Both the position numbers and the translations under genes were made by a program. A stretch of 64,000 nucleotides of DNA from Anditalea andensis (GTDB lineage: Bacteria; Bacteroidota; Bacteroidia; Cytophagales; Cyclobacteriaceae), in assembly GCF_000714815.1 (NCBI RefSeq), contig NZ_JMIH01000014.1:620001-684000 (forward strand), given 5' to 3'. Below, in pieces: positions 1 to 9,546 of the stretch. The notes beneath the pieces were generated by a model, which saw nothing but the letters and a program-made list of their open reading frames with translations, had not been told where the DNA came from and did no database searches. The first letter of the stretch is position 1. Every line of letters starts with the position of its first letter.

Positions 1-16
1 TGCAAGAAAGAAATTG

Positions 17-99
17 TGGGGGAAACAGGATTCGAACCTGTGAAGACATAAGTCAACGGATTTACAGTCCGTCCCAGTTGGCCGCTTTGGTATTCCCCC
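17..99 (-). tRNA. tRNA-Tyr (anticodon GTA)
   Basis: Read on the minus strand, the 5' acceptor strand GGGGGAA (99-93) pairs with TTCCCCC (24-18), the anticodon loop reads CTGTAAA (anticodon GTA), and a T-arm with GGTTCGAATCC is present. The 83-nt length and the extra stem between anticodon and T-arms fit a class II tRNA with a long variable arm, as expected for bacterial tRNA-Tyr. The CCA end is not encoded. A well-matched promoter lies upstream at 159-189. Confidence 0.95.
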
Positions 100-158
100 A
101 ATCTGGTATTTCAAGAAGCTTCTGAGATTTCTCTCTTTTTGTTCGTCTTAACGGATGG

Positions 159-189
159 CAAAATTATACCCTTTTCTGAAAGTATCAAA
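159..189 (-). promoter_or_regulatory. Bacteroidota-type promoter of tRNA-Tyr
   Basis: On the minus strand, TTTG (189-186) is followed after 19 bases by TAATTTTG (166-159). This is a full match to the -33/-7 consensus TTTG-N19-TAnnTTTG. Transcription would start near 152, leaving about 50 nt before the tRNA. The -33 box directly abuts the hairpin at 190-227. Confidence 0.65.
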
Positions 190-227
190 ACTTTCGCATA
201 AAAAATCTTACTTTTTTATGCGAAAGT
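190..227 (-). terminator. Hairpin, probable terminator of the M1 aminopeptidase gene
   Basis: A perfect 16-bp inverted repeat (190-205 with 212-227, 6-nt loop) lies 33 bases after the stop codon of the aminopeptidase gene. The short T run that follows on the minus strand is part of the -33 box of the tRNA promoter. Confidence 0.6.
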
Positions 228-259
228 ACATTAAGCTTTTCGAAATCAGTAGTTTAATT

Positions 260-2836
260 TTAATCTTCTAAATTCTGAAGGAAAAACTGCTGATACCTCC
301 TGATCATCTCATCAGGTTCTCTCTGACTTAGCTCCTTTAGCTTATCCTCTATTCCCGGTTGATCCATAAAGGCAAACAATCCCTGAAATGCCCCCAACCT
401 AACATAATTGGCTTTGTGCTCGGAAGCTATTTTATACAACTTATCCACTGCCTGATTTATTATAGCGGCATCCTGTCCTGCCATATATTCTGAATAGTAA
501 CCCAGGAAGTAATATAATTTCTCACCGCTGAAACCATCTAGTCTAGCATTAAACCAGGCTACCCTATCTATATCTTCTTGTGCATAATAGGAAGCCAGGG
601 CCACCACCATTCTGATGTTCTCTTCCTCATCATAATTACCGGCTATACCTCTCCTATCGGTATTATTCTCATTCTCCAAATAAGCCCCCAGTGCAGCACC
701 TGCTACGTAATATGACCTATGATCCAGCGCCTCTTTAAAGAAAGCCGCATATTTATCACCATCGATAATGGACAGCAGTTCTATGGCAGCAGCTCTTACA
801 GTATTTCGCTGATCATCTTTAGCCAAATTAAAAATTAACCCTTCCAAAGACGCAAGATCTATTCCATCGGTCTGTTGCAGCTTGTCCAGCGCCAGCTCTC
901 TGACTGACCAGAATTCATCCTGCAGCGCATGTTCATAAGTTCTCTGCAAGTCTGAGCCAAAGTAATGTGTGGTAAGGCTATCCAATGCTTCATATCTTGC
1001 AATTCCTGCTTTTGAATTTTCAAACTGCAGCATAAACTCGGCCTCATTCCTATACGTATTTTTTCTGGCCAATAATGAAAAATCCTCATCAAACATCACC
1101 AAATCAACATCTACATCATTTTCCAAAGCGAAATATTGCAGTCCTTCTTTCAATATAAACTCTTTTTCAAACCTTTCTCCATTAACATACCATTGTACTT
1201 GGAAGGGAAGTTTGTATAGTGGATTTTTATCCAATGGCTGCTTTTGCTCTACAGTCAACAGGATATTTCGTGGCTGGCTAAAATCAAACCTGACATCCAG
1301 TTCCGGATGCCCCGCGTCCAAAAACCACTGGTTAAAAAACCAGTTAAGGTCCCTGCCTGTCACTTTTTCAAACGCCAGTCTTAAATCATGTATTTCTACT
1401 GTACCAAAAGCATGCTTTTCTAAATAATGGTTCAAAGAAGCAAAGAAGGCATCATCACCAATATGTCTTCTTAACATATGAAGTATCCTCCCTCCTTTAG
1501 CGTAAGAATGGCTGTCAAACATATCTTCTTTGTCATCATAATAGAAACGGATGAGGTTGACCTTTTTTTCCTCTGCTTCGGCAAAGTACTGCTCCATCTC
1601 CCCTATATGATGAAGATCTGCATCATCTTTACTGTTTTTATATTCTTGCCAGAGGTATTCAGAATAGTTTGCAAATGATTCATTCAGTGGAAGATTGGAC
1701 CAGGATTCGGTAGTCACCAAGTCTCCAAACCACTGATGGAAAAGCTCGTGGGCGATGATACCATCCCACTCATGGTCAATGGCCTCCCTTTCTGTGAGAT
1801 TAAGTGCTTCCATAAAAATGGATGCAGTGGTATTTTCCATTGCCCCAGAGACAAAATCCCTCACTACGATCTGATCATATTTTGGCCAAGGAAACTTCAC
1901 TCCTAGTTTGTCAGAAAAGAATCCGATCATCTCAGGAGTATTTTTAAATACAGTGGCAGCGCCTTCCTTGTACTTTTCCTCTACGATATACCTAAGAGGT
2001 ATATCTTCCCACTGGTCATTAACCACGCCAAAGTCACCCACTACTACTGCGGCGAGATATGGAGCATGAGGAAGCTCCATCTTCCAGTGGTCTGTACGCG
2101 TTCCGTCATCATTGTTTGTTTGAGATACCAGTATCCCATTACTCACCGTCATGTCCTTGCCCTCCACCGTAAGTCTAATATCCTGTGTAGTCTTGACATT
2201 GGGTGCATCTATAGTGGGAAACCACTTTGAGCTGTTCTCTGTCTCCCCCTGGGTCCAAATCTGACGCGGCTTGCCCTCTGTAGCGTCCGGATTAATGAAA
2301 TAAAGTCCTTTGTCATCTGTGATGGCAGCACTTCCACCATTAGGACTGGTAGAAGGCATTGCCGTGTAGCGGATACTTACATTCAGGGTATCATTAGAAG
2401 TATATATTTGAGGTAGATAGATGTTTACCTTAGTGCCGTTATAATGAAAATTTAGTGGTTGGCCCTCACCTCCGTCTAAAGAGATATCATGGATTTCAAA
2501 GTCTTTGGCATCTAGCTCCAGTAGATCTTGATCATAAAAATAAGGCTTCAACATTAGATCAGCGGTCCCCAATACATGTTGGTTCTTATAATCAAACCGG
2601 AGGTCCAATGAAGTGTGGAGCAGGTCAAATCTTTTTTCACGAGCGGCCTGATAGTTTTCGATTTTTCTTTCCCGTTCTTGTATATCAGCTTTAATTTCAG
2701 CTTCCTTAGAAAAATCCCTCACTATAGGTTCTGGTTTAACTATAGAGTCATGGACAGTCTGCTCCTGATTCTTACAACCGCTAACCAATAATAAAGTACT
2801 ACAAAAAACTACCAGCTTATTTATTCCTAACTTCAT
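260..2836 (-). CDS. M1 family zinc aminopeptidase, lipoprotein
   Basis: Predicted zinc metallopeptidase that removes N-terminal residues from peptides, anchored in the envelope. The N-terminus is a lipoprotein signal peptide with lipobox LVSGC (Cys21). The M1 N-terminal beta domain is followed by the substrate-binding GAMEN motif (331-335) and the zinc site HELFH (363-367). The third ligand Glu386 lies at the family spacing of 18 residues after the last His. The C-terminal third looks helical and HEAT-like. At 858 residues it has the usual length for the family. It appears to be a single-gene unit, followed by a strong hairpin and then the tRNA-Tyr promoter. Family and active site are certain; the substrate is not known. 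Confidence 0.93.
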   Translation of the reverse strand: MKLGINKLVVFCSTLLLVSGCKNQEQTVHDSIVKPEPIVRDFSKEAEIKADIQERERKIENYQAAREKRFDLLHTSLDLRFDYKNQHVLGTADLMLKPYFYDQDLLELDAKDFEIHDISLDGGEGQPLNFHYNGTKVNIYLPQIYTSNDTLNVSIRYTAMPSTSPNGGSAAITDDKGLYFINPDATEGKPRQIWTQGETENSSKWFPTIDAPNVKTTQDIRLTVEGKDMTVSNGILVSQTNNDDGTRTDHWKMELPHAPYLAAVVVGDFGVVNDQWEDIPLRYIVEEKYKEGAATVFKNTPEMIGFFSDKLGVKFPWPKYDQIVVRDFVSGAMENTTASIFMEALNLTEREAIDHEWDGIIAHELFHQWFGDLVTTESWSNLPLNESFANYSEYLWQEYKNSKDDADLHHIGEMEQYFAEAEEKKVNLIRFYYDDKEDMFDSHSYAKGGRILHMLRRHIGDDAFFASLNHYLEKHAFGTVEIHDLRLAFEKVTGRDLNWFFNQWFLDAGHPELDVRFDFSQPRNILLTVEQKQPLDKNPLYKLPFQVQWYVNGERFEKEFILKEGLQYFALENDVDVDLVMFDEDFSLLARKNTYRNEAEFMLQFENSKAGIARYEALDSLTTHYFGSDLQRTYEHALQDEFWSVRELALDKLQQTDGIDLASLEGLIFNLAKDDQRNTVRAAAIELLSIIDGDKYAAFFKEALDHRSYYVAGAALGAYLENENNTDRRGIAGNYDEEENIRMVVALASYYAQEDIDRVAWFNARLDGFSGEKLYYFLGYYSEYMAGQDAAIINQAVDKLYKIASEHKANYVRLGAFQGLFAFMDQPGIEDKLKELSQREPDEMIRRYQQFFLQNLED

Positions 2837-3070
2837 ATGCTTTCTTTACTACTATTACATTTTAAAACATGGAAGGAAGATTATTATTATAATCTTTACC
2901 ATAAATACCGGGTTCATCAAAATCGATCGATATCCTGATATTAGCTCTAAAGATACTACAGATTGATTTATTTGTTTATCTTAAGTTAGATTAGACCGTA
3001 ATATGTATAAGATCATTACTTTTTGTTATTCCTCAAAAGGAAAGTATATTTAGCATTTAAATCTAACGGA

Positions 3071-3565
3071 ATGTATTCAGTAGTAATAGATAAAAACCAA
3101 TATCAGGTCAGCAGAGAAGGCGACAGTTATACAATAAATGGCACCACTCTGGAATGGGACATCATAAAAATAAAAGATCGGATTTACCATATTATCATAG
3201 GTGACAGGTCACATACCCTAGAACTGATTTCGTCCAATGAAGAAGAAAAAACGCTTAATGTCAAGCTTGATCATAAGATCACCACTCTTATAGTAAAAGA
3301 CCGATATGACCAGTTACTGGAAAAGCTGGGGATGAACCTGTCTGCTGGAAATAAGGTCAAAGATATCAAAGCTCCTATGCCGGGCCTAATCTTTGAAATC
3401 AAAGTAAAGGTAGGCGATCTGGTCAAAAAGGGAGATCCTGTACTGGTACTTGAAGCCATGAAAATGGAAAACATATTAAAGTCTCCCGGAGATGGTGAAG
3501 TGAAGGAAATAAAAGTCTCAAAAGGCGCCAGCGTAGAAAAAAACCAAGTTTTGATCCAATTTTAG
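3071..3565 (+). CDS. Stand-alone biotin/lipoyl carrier protein (BCCP-like)
   Basis: Carries a C-terminal biotinyl domain with the canonical EAMKMEN motif; Lys131 is the predicted biotin site. Pro-Met-Pro-Gly (102-105), about 30 residues earlier, marks the start of the swinging domain. I chose ATG 3071 (164 aa) because the frame upstream to 3023 adds a non-conserved stretch. Such subunits belong to acyl-CoA carboxylases (acetyl-, propionyl- or methylcrotonyl-CoA) or to oxaloacetate decarboxylase. No carboxylase or carboxyltransferase gene is adjacent, so the partner cannot be named. The N-terminal 95 residues form a separate region of the kind found in Bacteroidota acyl-CoA carboxylase carrier subunits. 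Confidence 0.85.
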   Translation: MYSVVIDKNQYQVSREGDSYTINGTTLEWDIIKIKDRIYHIIIGDRSHTLELISSNEEEKTLNVKLDHKITTLIVKDRYDQLLEKLGMNLSAGNKVKDIKAPMPGLIFEIKVKVGDLVKKGDPVLVLEAMKMENILKSPGDGEVKEIKVSKGASVEKNQVLIQF

Positions 3566-3597
3566 TCAATACATATAGTTTTATACGCTGAACAATT

Positions 3598-3605
3598 TAT
3601 CTTTG
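3598..3605 (+). promoter_or_regulatory. Candidate -7 box for pyrH-frr
   Basis: TATCTTTG matches TAnnTTTG exactly and lies 63 bases before the pyrH start. No good TTTG box is seen at the right spacing, so only the -7 element is supported. Confidence 0.35.
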
Positions 3606-3668
3606 TCAAGTTTATAATGACCATAATAAATTTAATCATTTTATCATTTCTTCAAAGTCTATCCAATT

Positions 3669-4373
3669 ATGAAGTATAAAAGAATCCTGCTCAAACTCAG
3701 TGGAGAAGCCCTCATGGGAGAAAAAAACTACGGCATTGACTCTAAAAGATTAGAGCAATATGCCCATGAAATCAAAAAAATCACTGATTTGGGAGTAGAG
3801 GTTGCCATCGTAATCGGAGGCGGTAACATATTTAGAGGTGTACAGGCAGAGAACATAGGTATCGACCGGGTACAGGGCGATTATATGGGAATGCTGGCCA
3901 CCCTCATCAATGCGATGGCCCTGCAAAGTGCTTTGGAGGAAAACGGCATGTTTACCAGGCTGATGTCAGGAATTAAGATAGAAAGTGTATGTGAACCTTT
4001 TATTCGCCGCAGGGCAATCCGCCATTTAGAAAAAGGTAGAATTGTAATTTTTGGAGCAGGAATAGGAAACCCTTATTTCACTACCGACTCTACGGCTAGC
4101 TTAAGGGCGATTGAAATAGAAGCAGAGGTGGTACTGAAAGGCACAAGAGTAGATGGTGTCTATACAGCAGATCCAGAAAAAGATAAAACGGCTACCAGAT
4201 ACACTACTATATCCTTTCAGGAGGTTTATGAGAAAAACCTTAATGTAATGGATATGACCGCTTTTACACTATGTCAGGAAAACAATCTCCCTATAATCGT
4301 ATTTGATATGAACAAAGACGGGAATCTAGCCAATCTGATAAGAGGCGAGAAAGTAGGTACTTTAATCATGTAA
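3669..4373 (+). CDS. pyrH: UMP kinase
   Basis: Phosphorylates UMP to UDP with ATP, an essential step in pyrimidine nucleotide synthesis. The protein has the amino-acid-kinase fold signature: N-terminal KLSGEAL, the glycine-rich IGGGNIFRG segment (about 50-60), and TDSTASLRA near 140. The length of 234 aa is standard for bacterial PyrH. It is followed after 18 bases by frr, the gene order found in most bacteria, and the two probably share a transcript that ends at the hairpin after frr. Confidence 0.97.
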   Translation: MKYKRILLKLSGEALMGEKNYGIDSKRLEQYAHEIKKITDLGVEVAIVIGGGNIFRGVQAENIGIDRVQGDYMGMLATLINAMALQSALEENGMFTRLMSGIKIESVCEPFIRRRAIRHLEKGRIVIFGAGIGNPYFTTDSTASLRAIEIEAEVVLKGTRVDGVYTADPEKDKTATRYTTISFQEVYEKNLNVMDMTAFTLCQENNLPIIVFDMNKDGNLANLIRGEKVGTLIM

Positions 4374-4391
4374 TCATAAGCTAAATAAAAA

Positions 4392-4952
4392 ATGGAAGAG
4401 ATACAACTAGAACTGGAAGCCGCAAAGGAACTGATGCAAAAAGCGGTGGACCACACCTCGAGTGAACTGGTAAAGATCCGGGCAGGTAAAGCAATGCCCA
4501 ATCTTTTGGACGGTGTAATGGTCAACTATTATGGTAACCCCACCCCTATCAACCAAGTCGCTTCTGTAACTACGCCTGATGCCAGAACACTAAGCATAAA
4601 ACCGTGGGAAAAGAACATGATCGGTGAAATCCAAAAGGGTATCATCAATTCTGATCTAGGTCTAGCACCACAAAACAATGGTGAGATCATCATTCTGACC
4701 ATTCCTCCGCTTACAGAAGAAAGAAGATTAAACTTGGTAAAACAGGCCAAGGCTGAATGTGAAAGTGGCAAAGTAAGTATAAGAACGGTAAGAAAAGATA
4801 CCAACGATTCTCTTAAAAAGCTGCAAAAAGAAGGTGCTTCGGAGGATGATATTAAAAGAGCTGAAGATAAGGTCCAAAAATTCACGGATCAATATTCTTC
4901 TAAAATCGACGAAATATTTGATAAAAAAGAAGCGGAGATCCTAAAAATATAA
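4392..4952 (+). CDS. frr: Ribosome recycling factor
   Basis: Together with EF-G, it splits the post-termination ribosome. The 186-aa protein is full length. It shows the family features: an N-terminal helix with KIRAGKA, the small beta domain containing VNYYGNPTPINQ, the segment IPPLTEERR, and a charged C-terminal coiled coil. It lies directly downstream of pyrH, and its stop codon is followed by an intrinsic terminator. Confidence 0.98.
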   Translation: MEEIQLELEAAKELMQKAVDHTSSELVKIRAGKAMPNLLDGVMVNYYGNPTPINQVASVTTPDARTLSIKPWEKNMIGEIQKGIINSDLGLAPQNNGEIIILTIPPLTEERRLNLVKQAKAECESGKVSIRTVRKDTNDSLKKLQKEGASEDDIKRAEDKVQKFTDQYSSKIDEIFDKKEAEILKI

Positions 4953-4960
4953 TTTTGTAT

Positions 4961-4995
4961 AAAAAGTCTGCCATCAAATAGGCAGACTTTTTTTT
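4961..4995 (+). terminator. Intrinsic terminator of pyrH-frr
   Basis: A 9-bp stem (AAGTCTGCC at 4964-4972 with GGCAGACTT at 4981-4989, 8-nt loop) is followed by a run of T to 4995. It starts 9 bases after the frr stop codon. Confidence 0.9.
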
Positions 4996-5102
4996 ATGGT
5001 ATCACTTACCACTTGTGACAGTATTATATTTCGTGTATTATACTATACACTACCAATATTGTATACAAACCGCCGGTTTCAGTATAAATGTAAGTTTTTA
5101 AT

Positions 5103-6524
5103 ATGGCATATAATGATTCAAGAAGGGCAGCAGCCCGTATCTATAGAAAACTTAGATTGGGGTGGATTTTTAATACCTCTACTTTCACCGGAAATTTCAT
5201 TCTTTCCTTGTCCATAAGCTATTTTTTCAGAGAATTAGGTTTTGATGATGATGTCAATTATGTGTTTTTTCTAAGTGTGCTGGCCGTGGGCCTGTGGGTA
5301 ACGGAAGCCATTCCCCCATTTGCTGTGGGCATATTTATCATCGCGATGTTGCTTTTAGGTTTTGGAACAGACTTCATATTATCTGAACATAAAACACCCG
5401 TAGAAATGTACCTGGGCACTTGGACGAGCAATGTCATCTGGTTATTATTGGGTGGTTTTTTTCTGGCAGAGGCGATGGCACAGGTACATCTGGACAAGTC
5501 TCTTTTCAGGTTTACCGTTAAGCGTTTTGGTGAAAGTCCGGAGAAATTGCTATTGGGACTGATGCTGACCACAGCTGTGGGCAGTATGGTCATGTCAAAT
5601 ACTGCCACTACGGCTATGATGGTATCCTCTGTCTTACCGCTTACCCACATGCTGGGCAAAAGCTCTTCATATACCAAGGCACTACTGGTAGGGATCCCTG
5701 CCGCTGCCACTCTTGGGGGAATGGGAACCATCATAGGAAGCACACCAAATGCCATAGCGGTAGGTGCCTTACAAGAAAAAGGACTTAACATCACCTTTTT
5801 GGACTGGATGATATTCGGCCTTCCCACAGGGCTCTTGGCTGTCTACCTTTTCTGGGTGTTCCTGACTAAACGAATGGATTTGGCTAAAGTCAATTTAGAT
5901 TTTTCACAGCTGACCGCTAAGCCTACCATTAAAAGCAAGTTTGAACAAAGAGCCGTAATCTTTACGCTGATCGTCACAGTCTGTATGTGGCTGACCGAAC
6001 CCTTACACGGCATACCTATCGCAGCCACCTCTGCTATACCTATAGTATTACTTACCCTTTTCCAAGTAATCAAAGCAGAAGATGTGAGGAGACTTCCATG
6101 GGATACTCTTATGCTGGTAGCGGGGGGGCTTGCCCTAGGGATCGCTATGGTGGATGTGGGACTGACTGATATCATTATGGAGCAAATAACATCACTTCCC
6201 ATTGCCCTGATTGGAGTAGCTATTGTATTTAGTATTATCGGTGTAATGATATCCAATATCATGAGCAATACCGCTGCCGCATCTATCCTTGTCCCAATAG
6301 GTCTGGCCTTACCTGGAATTTATGGATTTGCTGTTCCTCTCATTGTGGCACTCAGCTGTTCTTGTGCACTATTGCTTCCAGTTTCCACACCATCTAATGC
6401 CATATCCTTTTCCACCGGCATGGTCGAGCAGAAGTCTTTCAGACCTGGAGGATTCTTGATGATCATATTGGGACCGGTTTTGGCATTCATTTCTGTGATG
6501 ATTTGGTCCCTTATTTTTGTATAG
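5103..6524 (+). CDS. DASS/SLC13 family anion-sodium symporter
   Basis: Multi-pass inner-membrane transporter of the divalent anion:Na+ symporter family, which moves dicarboxylates, citrate, phosphate or sulfate. Two repeated Ser-Asn-Thr motifs, the substrate- and sodium-binding signature of this family, are visible at 165-167 and 388-390. There are about a dozen hydrophobic segments over 473 aa. It stands alone between the frr terminator and the phytochrome operon. The substrate cannot be read from the sequence. Although similar to proteins annotated as SdcS/CitT-like, I give no gene symbol. Confidence 0.9.
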   Translation: MAYNDSRRAAARIYRKLRLGWIFNTSTFTGNFILSLSISYFFRELGFDDDVNYVFFLSVLAVGLWVTEAIPPFAVGIFIIAMLLLGFGTDFILSEHKTPVEMYLGTWTSNVIWLLLGGFFLAEAMAQVHLDKSLFRFTVKRFGESPEKLLLGLMLTTAVGSMVMSNTATTAMMVSSVLPLTHMLGKSSSYTKALLVGIPAAATLGGMGTIIGSTPNAIAVGALQEKGLNITFLDWMIFGLPTGLLAVYLFWVFLTKRMDLAKVNLDFSQLTAKPTIKSKFEQRAVIFTLIVTVCMWLTEPLHGIPIAATSAIPIVLLTLFQVIKAEDVRRLPWDTLMLVAGGLALGIAMVDVGLTDIIMEQITSLPIALIGVAIVFSIIGVMISNIMSNTAAASILVPIGLALPGIYGFAVPLIVALSCSCALLLPVSTPSNAISFSTGMVEQKSFRPGGFLMIILGPVLAFISVMIWSLIFV

Positions 6525-6674
6525 ATAGCAAAAATTAAAATGTGATTTGATAAGAAACTATTTAAAAACCGTAAAGCAGAATTATTTCTAAATACTGATA
6601 TTATGCATATACATCCTCATAAGCGCATTTGCATTAGGAAATTATATTAATTGTCCGGTTCTAAAAATAAGCGT

Positions 6675-6705
6675 TTTTCTTTTGAAAGAAAGAAAGTTAT
6701 ATTTG
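6675..6705 (+). promoter_or_regulatory. Candidate promoter of the phytochrome operon
   Basis: TATATTTG (6698-6705) is an exact TAnnTTTG -7 box. A TTTT run lies 19 bases upstream (6675-6678), a three-of-four match to the -33 box. The predicted start near 6711 leaves a leader of about 68 nt. Confidence 0.5.
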
Positions 6706-6778
6706 TACTCAGATAAATTTTATTAATCTACAAAATTTCTCCTTTCATTTAAATCACATCGATCATATTACATAAAAA

Positions 6779-9160
6779 ATGAGCCTTGACCCCACAATTA
6801 ATTTGACTAATTGTGATAAGGAGCCTATACACTTACTTGGAAAACTTCAGCGTTTAGGCCACCTGCTCGCAATCAGTAATGAAAGCTTAGAGATAAAATA
6901 CATCAGTGAAGGATTGAATCAAATCTTTAATTTATCTCTTGAACAAACTTTTCATCTGAGGATAGTCGATCTTTTTGACAAAGAATTTTTAAAGTCGCTT
7001 AAAAGATTTATCGGCGGCAAAAGAAAAAATTCCTCATATCATCAGCCCATATCAGTGGCGGGCAGCTACTATAAAGTGATTTTTGCTGCAAGTAATGGTT
7101 ATACCATTATTGAAATGGAAGCTATTCCTGATTTGGAAGAACATTATTTACAGGTGCAAGTTGGGAATTCATTTATAGAAGAAGCCATCACTTCTATAAA
7201 CAATGCTCGATCAGAAGTACAGCTTGTCAACAATGCTGCAGTCCTATTGAGAGGATTTACTGGTTTCGATAGGGTTATGGTGTACAAATTTGATGAAAAT
7301 GGCGATGGAGAAGTCATAGCTGAAGATAAAACCTTTGGGTTAGATTCCTTTTTAGGTCTGAATTATCCTGCCAGTGATATACCTAAGCAGGCAAGAAAAC
7401 TATATTTAAGCAATAAGGTCAGGGCCATTAATGATGTATACGATGAAGGGAAAAAAATTTTTTCCATAGATGATATAAGTGCAGCTGACCATCTGGATCT
7501 GAGCTATTCGGTTTTCCGAAGCGTCAGCCCTATTCACTTACAGTATCTAAAAAATATGGGAGTCACAGCCTCACATGGGATTTCTCTGATCATAAATGAA
7601 ACATTATGGGGCATGATCATCTGTCATCACTATGAGGGAACAAAATTTTTATCATTAAATCAAAGAATGACCACTCAGTTATTCGGCGATTTTTTTTCCA
7701 AAAGCCTTGAACTGATTAACGCCTCTCAGGAAAAACAGGAAATATCTATACTTTCAGGTATTGTAGACCAATTAAAATACGAACAGTCTGTAAAGGGGCC
7801 TGTATTTGAAGCTTTAAAACAAAATTGGGACCATATATCCAATCTAATGAACTGCCAAGGAATGGCACTCATGTCAAAAGATGGTATAGATTATATAGGA
7901 GAAAAGGTAAAAGAAAATGATCTCAAAACCATATCAGAACAAATAAATGAGAAAAAAGAGTTTATTTATGCTACCAAATCCATCCTTGCAAGTGGGTTAA
8001 TGGGACTGTCAGATTTTCCATATGCTGGATTTTTAAGACTCTCCATATCAGAGAGCCTAGGCACTGAACTTTTTCTTTTCAGAAAAGAGAAGAAAAGGGT
8101 AATTAACTGGGCAGGGAACCCCAATAAACCCATTGAAATAGATTTTGACAATGTCAATAAACTATCCCCACGAAATTCATTTGCCAAATGGGAACAAAAA
8201 GTTGAAAACGAATCACGTGAATGGTTCGCTAAAGATATTAGTCTTGGAAAAATACTGAGAGAATCTCTCATCAGCTACGAACTGGAAAAAATGAATCAGC
8301 AGTATGCTAAAAATGAAAAAAACTCCCGTTATTTTGAAAGTCTGTTAAATGAACGAAACCAGGAACTTTCTTATACCAATCAACAATTAGAGAAACAGCT
8401 GAAAGCTAACCTGGCAGATCAAAGAACTTTGGAGATTGCTAAAAATTCAGCTGAATATATGAACAAAGTAAAATCTGGATTCTTAGCTAACCTCAGTCAT
8501 GAAATGCGTACTCCTATGAACGGCATCATGGGATTATCTTTAGTTATAAAGCAGATGAGTGATAATGATAATATTCATAATTTTGCCAATTTGCAGATTG
8601 AAAGCAGTGAAAGGCTTCTGAAAACGTTGAATAGAATTTTGGAAATGGCTAAAATTGAAAACAACGCCATTAAACATACTTTTGGGCTCATTGATATGGG
8701 CACTCTGCTTGCAGAATTGATAGAACCGCTTAAAATATTAGCCGATCAGAAAAAGCAGAGTTTGCTTATGGTTAATCATGATAAATCAAAAAAAATCGTT
8801 TCTGATCAGTATATTTTAGAACAAATCATCACCAACCTGGTGGGCAATGCCATTAAATACAGCCCTGAAGGCGGTCATATCCAAATAAATGCAAAGACAA
8901 TATCCATAGATTTAACAGAGTTTTTGGTAATAACGATAGAAGATAACGGGGTAGGGATAGCCAATGATAATATTAACAAAATCTATGATCCATTTTATAT
9001 GGAAAGTGAAATCACCAAACAAAAAGACAACAGCTCCGGGCTGGGTTTGTTTTTGGTCAAAAAATACACGGAGTACCTTAATGGAGAAATAGACGTAAAA
9101 AGCAAAAAAAACATAGGCACCATATTTACAGTAAAAATCCCTTTAGAACAAAAAAGATAG
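6779..9160 (+). CDS. Bacteriophytochrome sensor histidine kinase
   Basis: Red/far-red photoreceptor kinase. Domain order is PAS (about 10-115), GAF (about 140-310), PHY (about 325-500), coiled-coil linker, then HisKA and HATPase. Cys12 occupies the biliverdin-attachment position in the conserved Asn-Cys-Asp-Lys-Glu-Pro-Ile-His context. PASDIP is present at 197-202 (Asp200 is the chromophore-contacting Asp), as are the GAF segment RSVSPIH, a CHH motif, and the PHY tongue motif PRNSF (464-468). The kinase has the H-box with His574 in SHEMRTP, an N-box, DNGVGI and SSGLGL. Every residue needed for biliverdin binding and autophosphorylation that I can check is present. No receiver domain is fused; a separate one follows at 9181, and then the heme oxygenase. 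Confidence 0.95.
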   Translation: MSLDPTINLTNCDKEPIHLLGKLQRLGHLLAISNESLEIKYISEGLNQIFNLSLEQTFHLRIVDLFDKEFLKSLKRFIGGKRKNSSYHQPISVAGSYYKVIFAASNGYTIIEMEAIPDLEEHYLQVQVGNSFIEEAITSINNARSEVQLVNNAAVLLRGFTGFDRVMVYKFDENGDGEVIAEDKTFGLDSFLGLNYPASDIPKQARKLYLSNKVRAINDVYDEGKKIFSIDDISAADHLDLSYSVFRSVSPIHLQYLKNMGVTASHGISLIINETLWGMIICHHYEGTKFLSLNQRMTTQLFGDFFSKSLELINASQEKQEISILSGIVDQLKYEQSVKGPVFEALKQNWDHISNLMNCQGMALMSKDGIDYIGEKVKENDLKTISEQINEKKEFIYATKSILASGLMGLSDFPYAGFLRLSISESLGTELFLFRKEKKRVINWAGNPNKPIEIDFDNVNKLSPRNSFAKWEQKVENESREWFAKDISLGKILRESLISYELEKMNQQYAKNEKNSRYFESLLNERNQELSYTNQQLEKQLKANLADQRTLEIAKNSAEYMNKVKSGFLANLSHEMRTPMNGIMGLSLVIKQMSDNDNIHNFANLQIESSERLLKTLNRILEMAKIENNAIKHTFGLIDMGTLLAELIEPLKILADQKKQSLLMVNHDKSKKIVSDQYILEQIITNLVGNAIKYSPEGGHIQINAKTISIDLTEFLVITIEDNGVGIANDNINKIYDPFYMESEITKQKDNSSGLGLFLVKKYTEYLNGEIDVKSKKNIGTIFTVKIPLEQKR

Positions 9161-9180
9161 CAATTAAAATAAAGTCTGAT

Positions 9181-9546
9181 ATGAAAATTCTATATATCGA
9201 AGATAACAATATTAACCGGTTGGTTTTTGAAACCTTATTGTCTCCCAAAGCGGAGGTAGCCTGCGCTGAAACTGGCCCTATTGGTCTTGACTTGGCCATG
9301 AAAGAATGTTATGAAATAGTAGTGATTGATCTTAATTTAAATGATCCGGAAATGGATGGCTTTGACGTAATCAGGACGCTGAAGGATGATAAATATGATC
9401 TCAGATGTTCTTCCAAACTTTATGCTTTAACTTCATATGTTGGCACCGAATGGGAAGAAAAATGTCTTGAGGCAGGGTTTGATGGTTTTTTTAACAAACC
9501 TCTAGACCCCAATAAAATCCTAGAAAACCATCAGCTTAATGATTAG
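9181..9546 (+). CDS. Single-domain response regulator (CheY-like)
   Basis: A receiver domain of 121 aa with no output domain. The acidic pair Glu7-Asp8, the phosphoacceptor Asp50 (VVIDLNL), a Thr/Ser in ALTSY and the Lys in FFNKPLD are all visible. It starts 20 bases after the phytochrome stop codon and overlaps the next gene by 8 bases, so the three genes are almost certainly translated from one mRNA. By context it accepts phosphate from the phytochrome kinase. With no DNA-binding domain, it must act through protein contact or a further relay step. Confidence 0.93.
   Translation: MKILYIEDNNINRLVFETLLSPKAEVACAETGPIGLDLAMKECYEIVVIDLNLNDPEMDGFDVIRTLKDDKYDLRCSSKLYALTSYVGTEWEEKCLEAGFDGFFNKPLDPNKILENHQLND

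Noticed and set aside
969-1427. Plus-strand ORF of 152 aa
   Set aside because: It lies wholly antisense within the M1 aminopeptidase gene, whose active site is intact; no family resemblance.
2968-2990. Possible TTTG-containing promoter upstream of the biotin carrier gene
   Set aside because: No TAnnTTTG box lies at the required spacing; the match does not exceed chance in AT-rich DNA.
5258-6268. Long minus-strand ORFs of 189 and 141 aa
   Set aside because: They are antisense shadows of the DASS transporter gene, with no start signal and Ser/Thr/Pro-biased composition.
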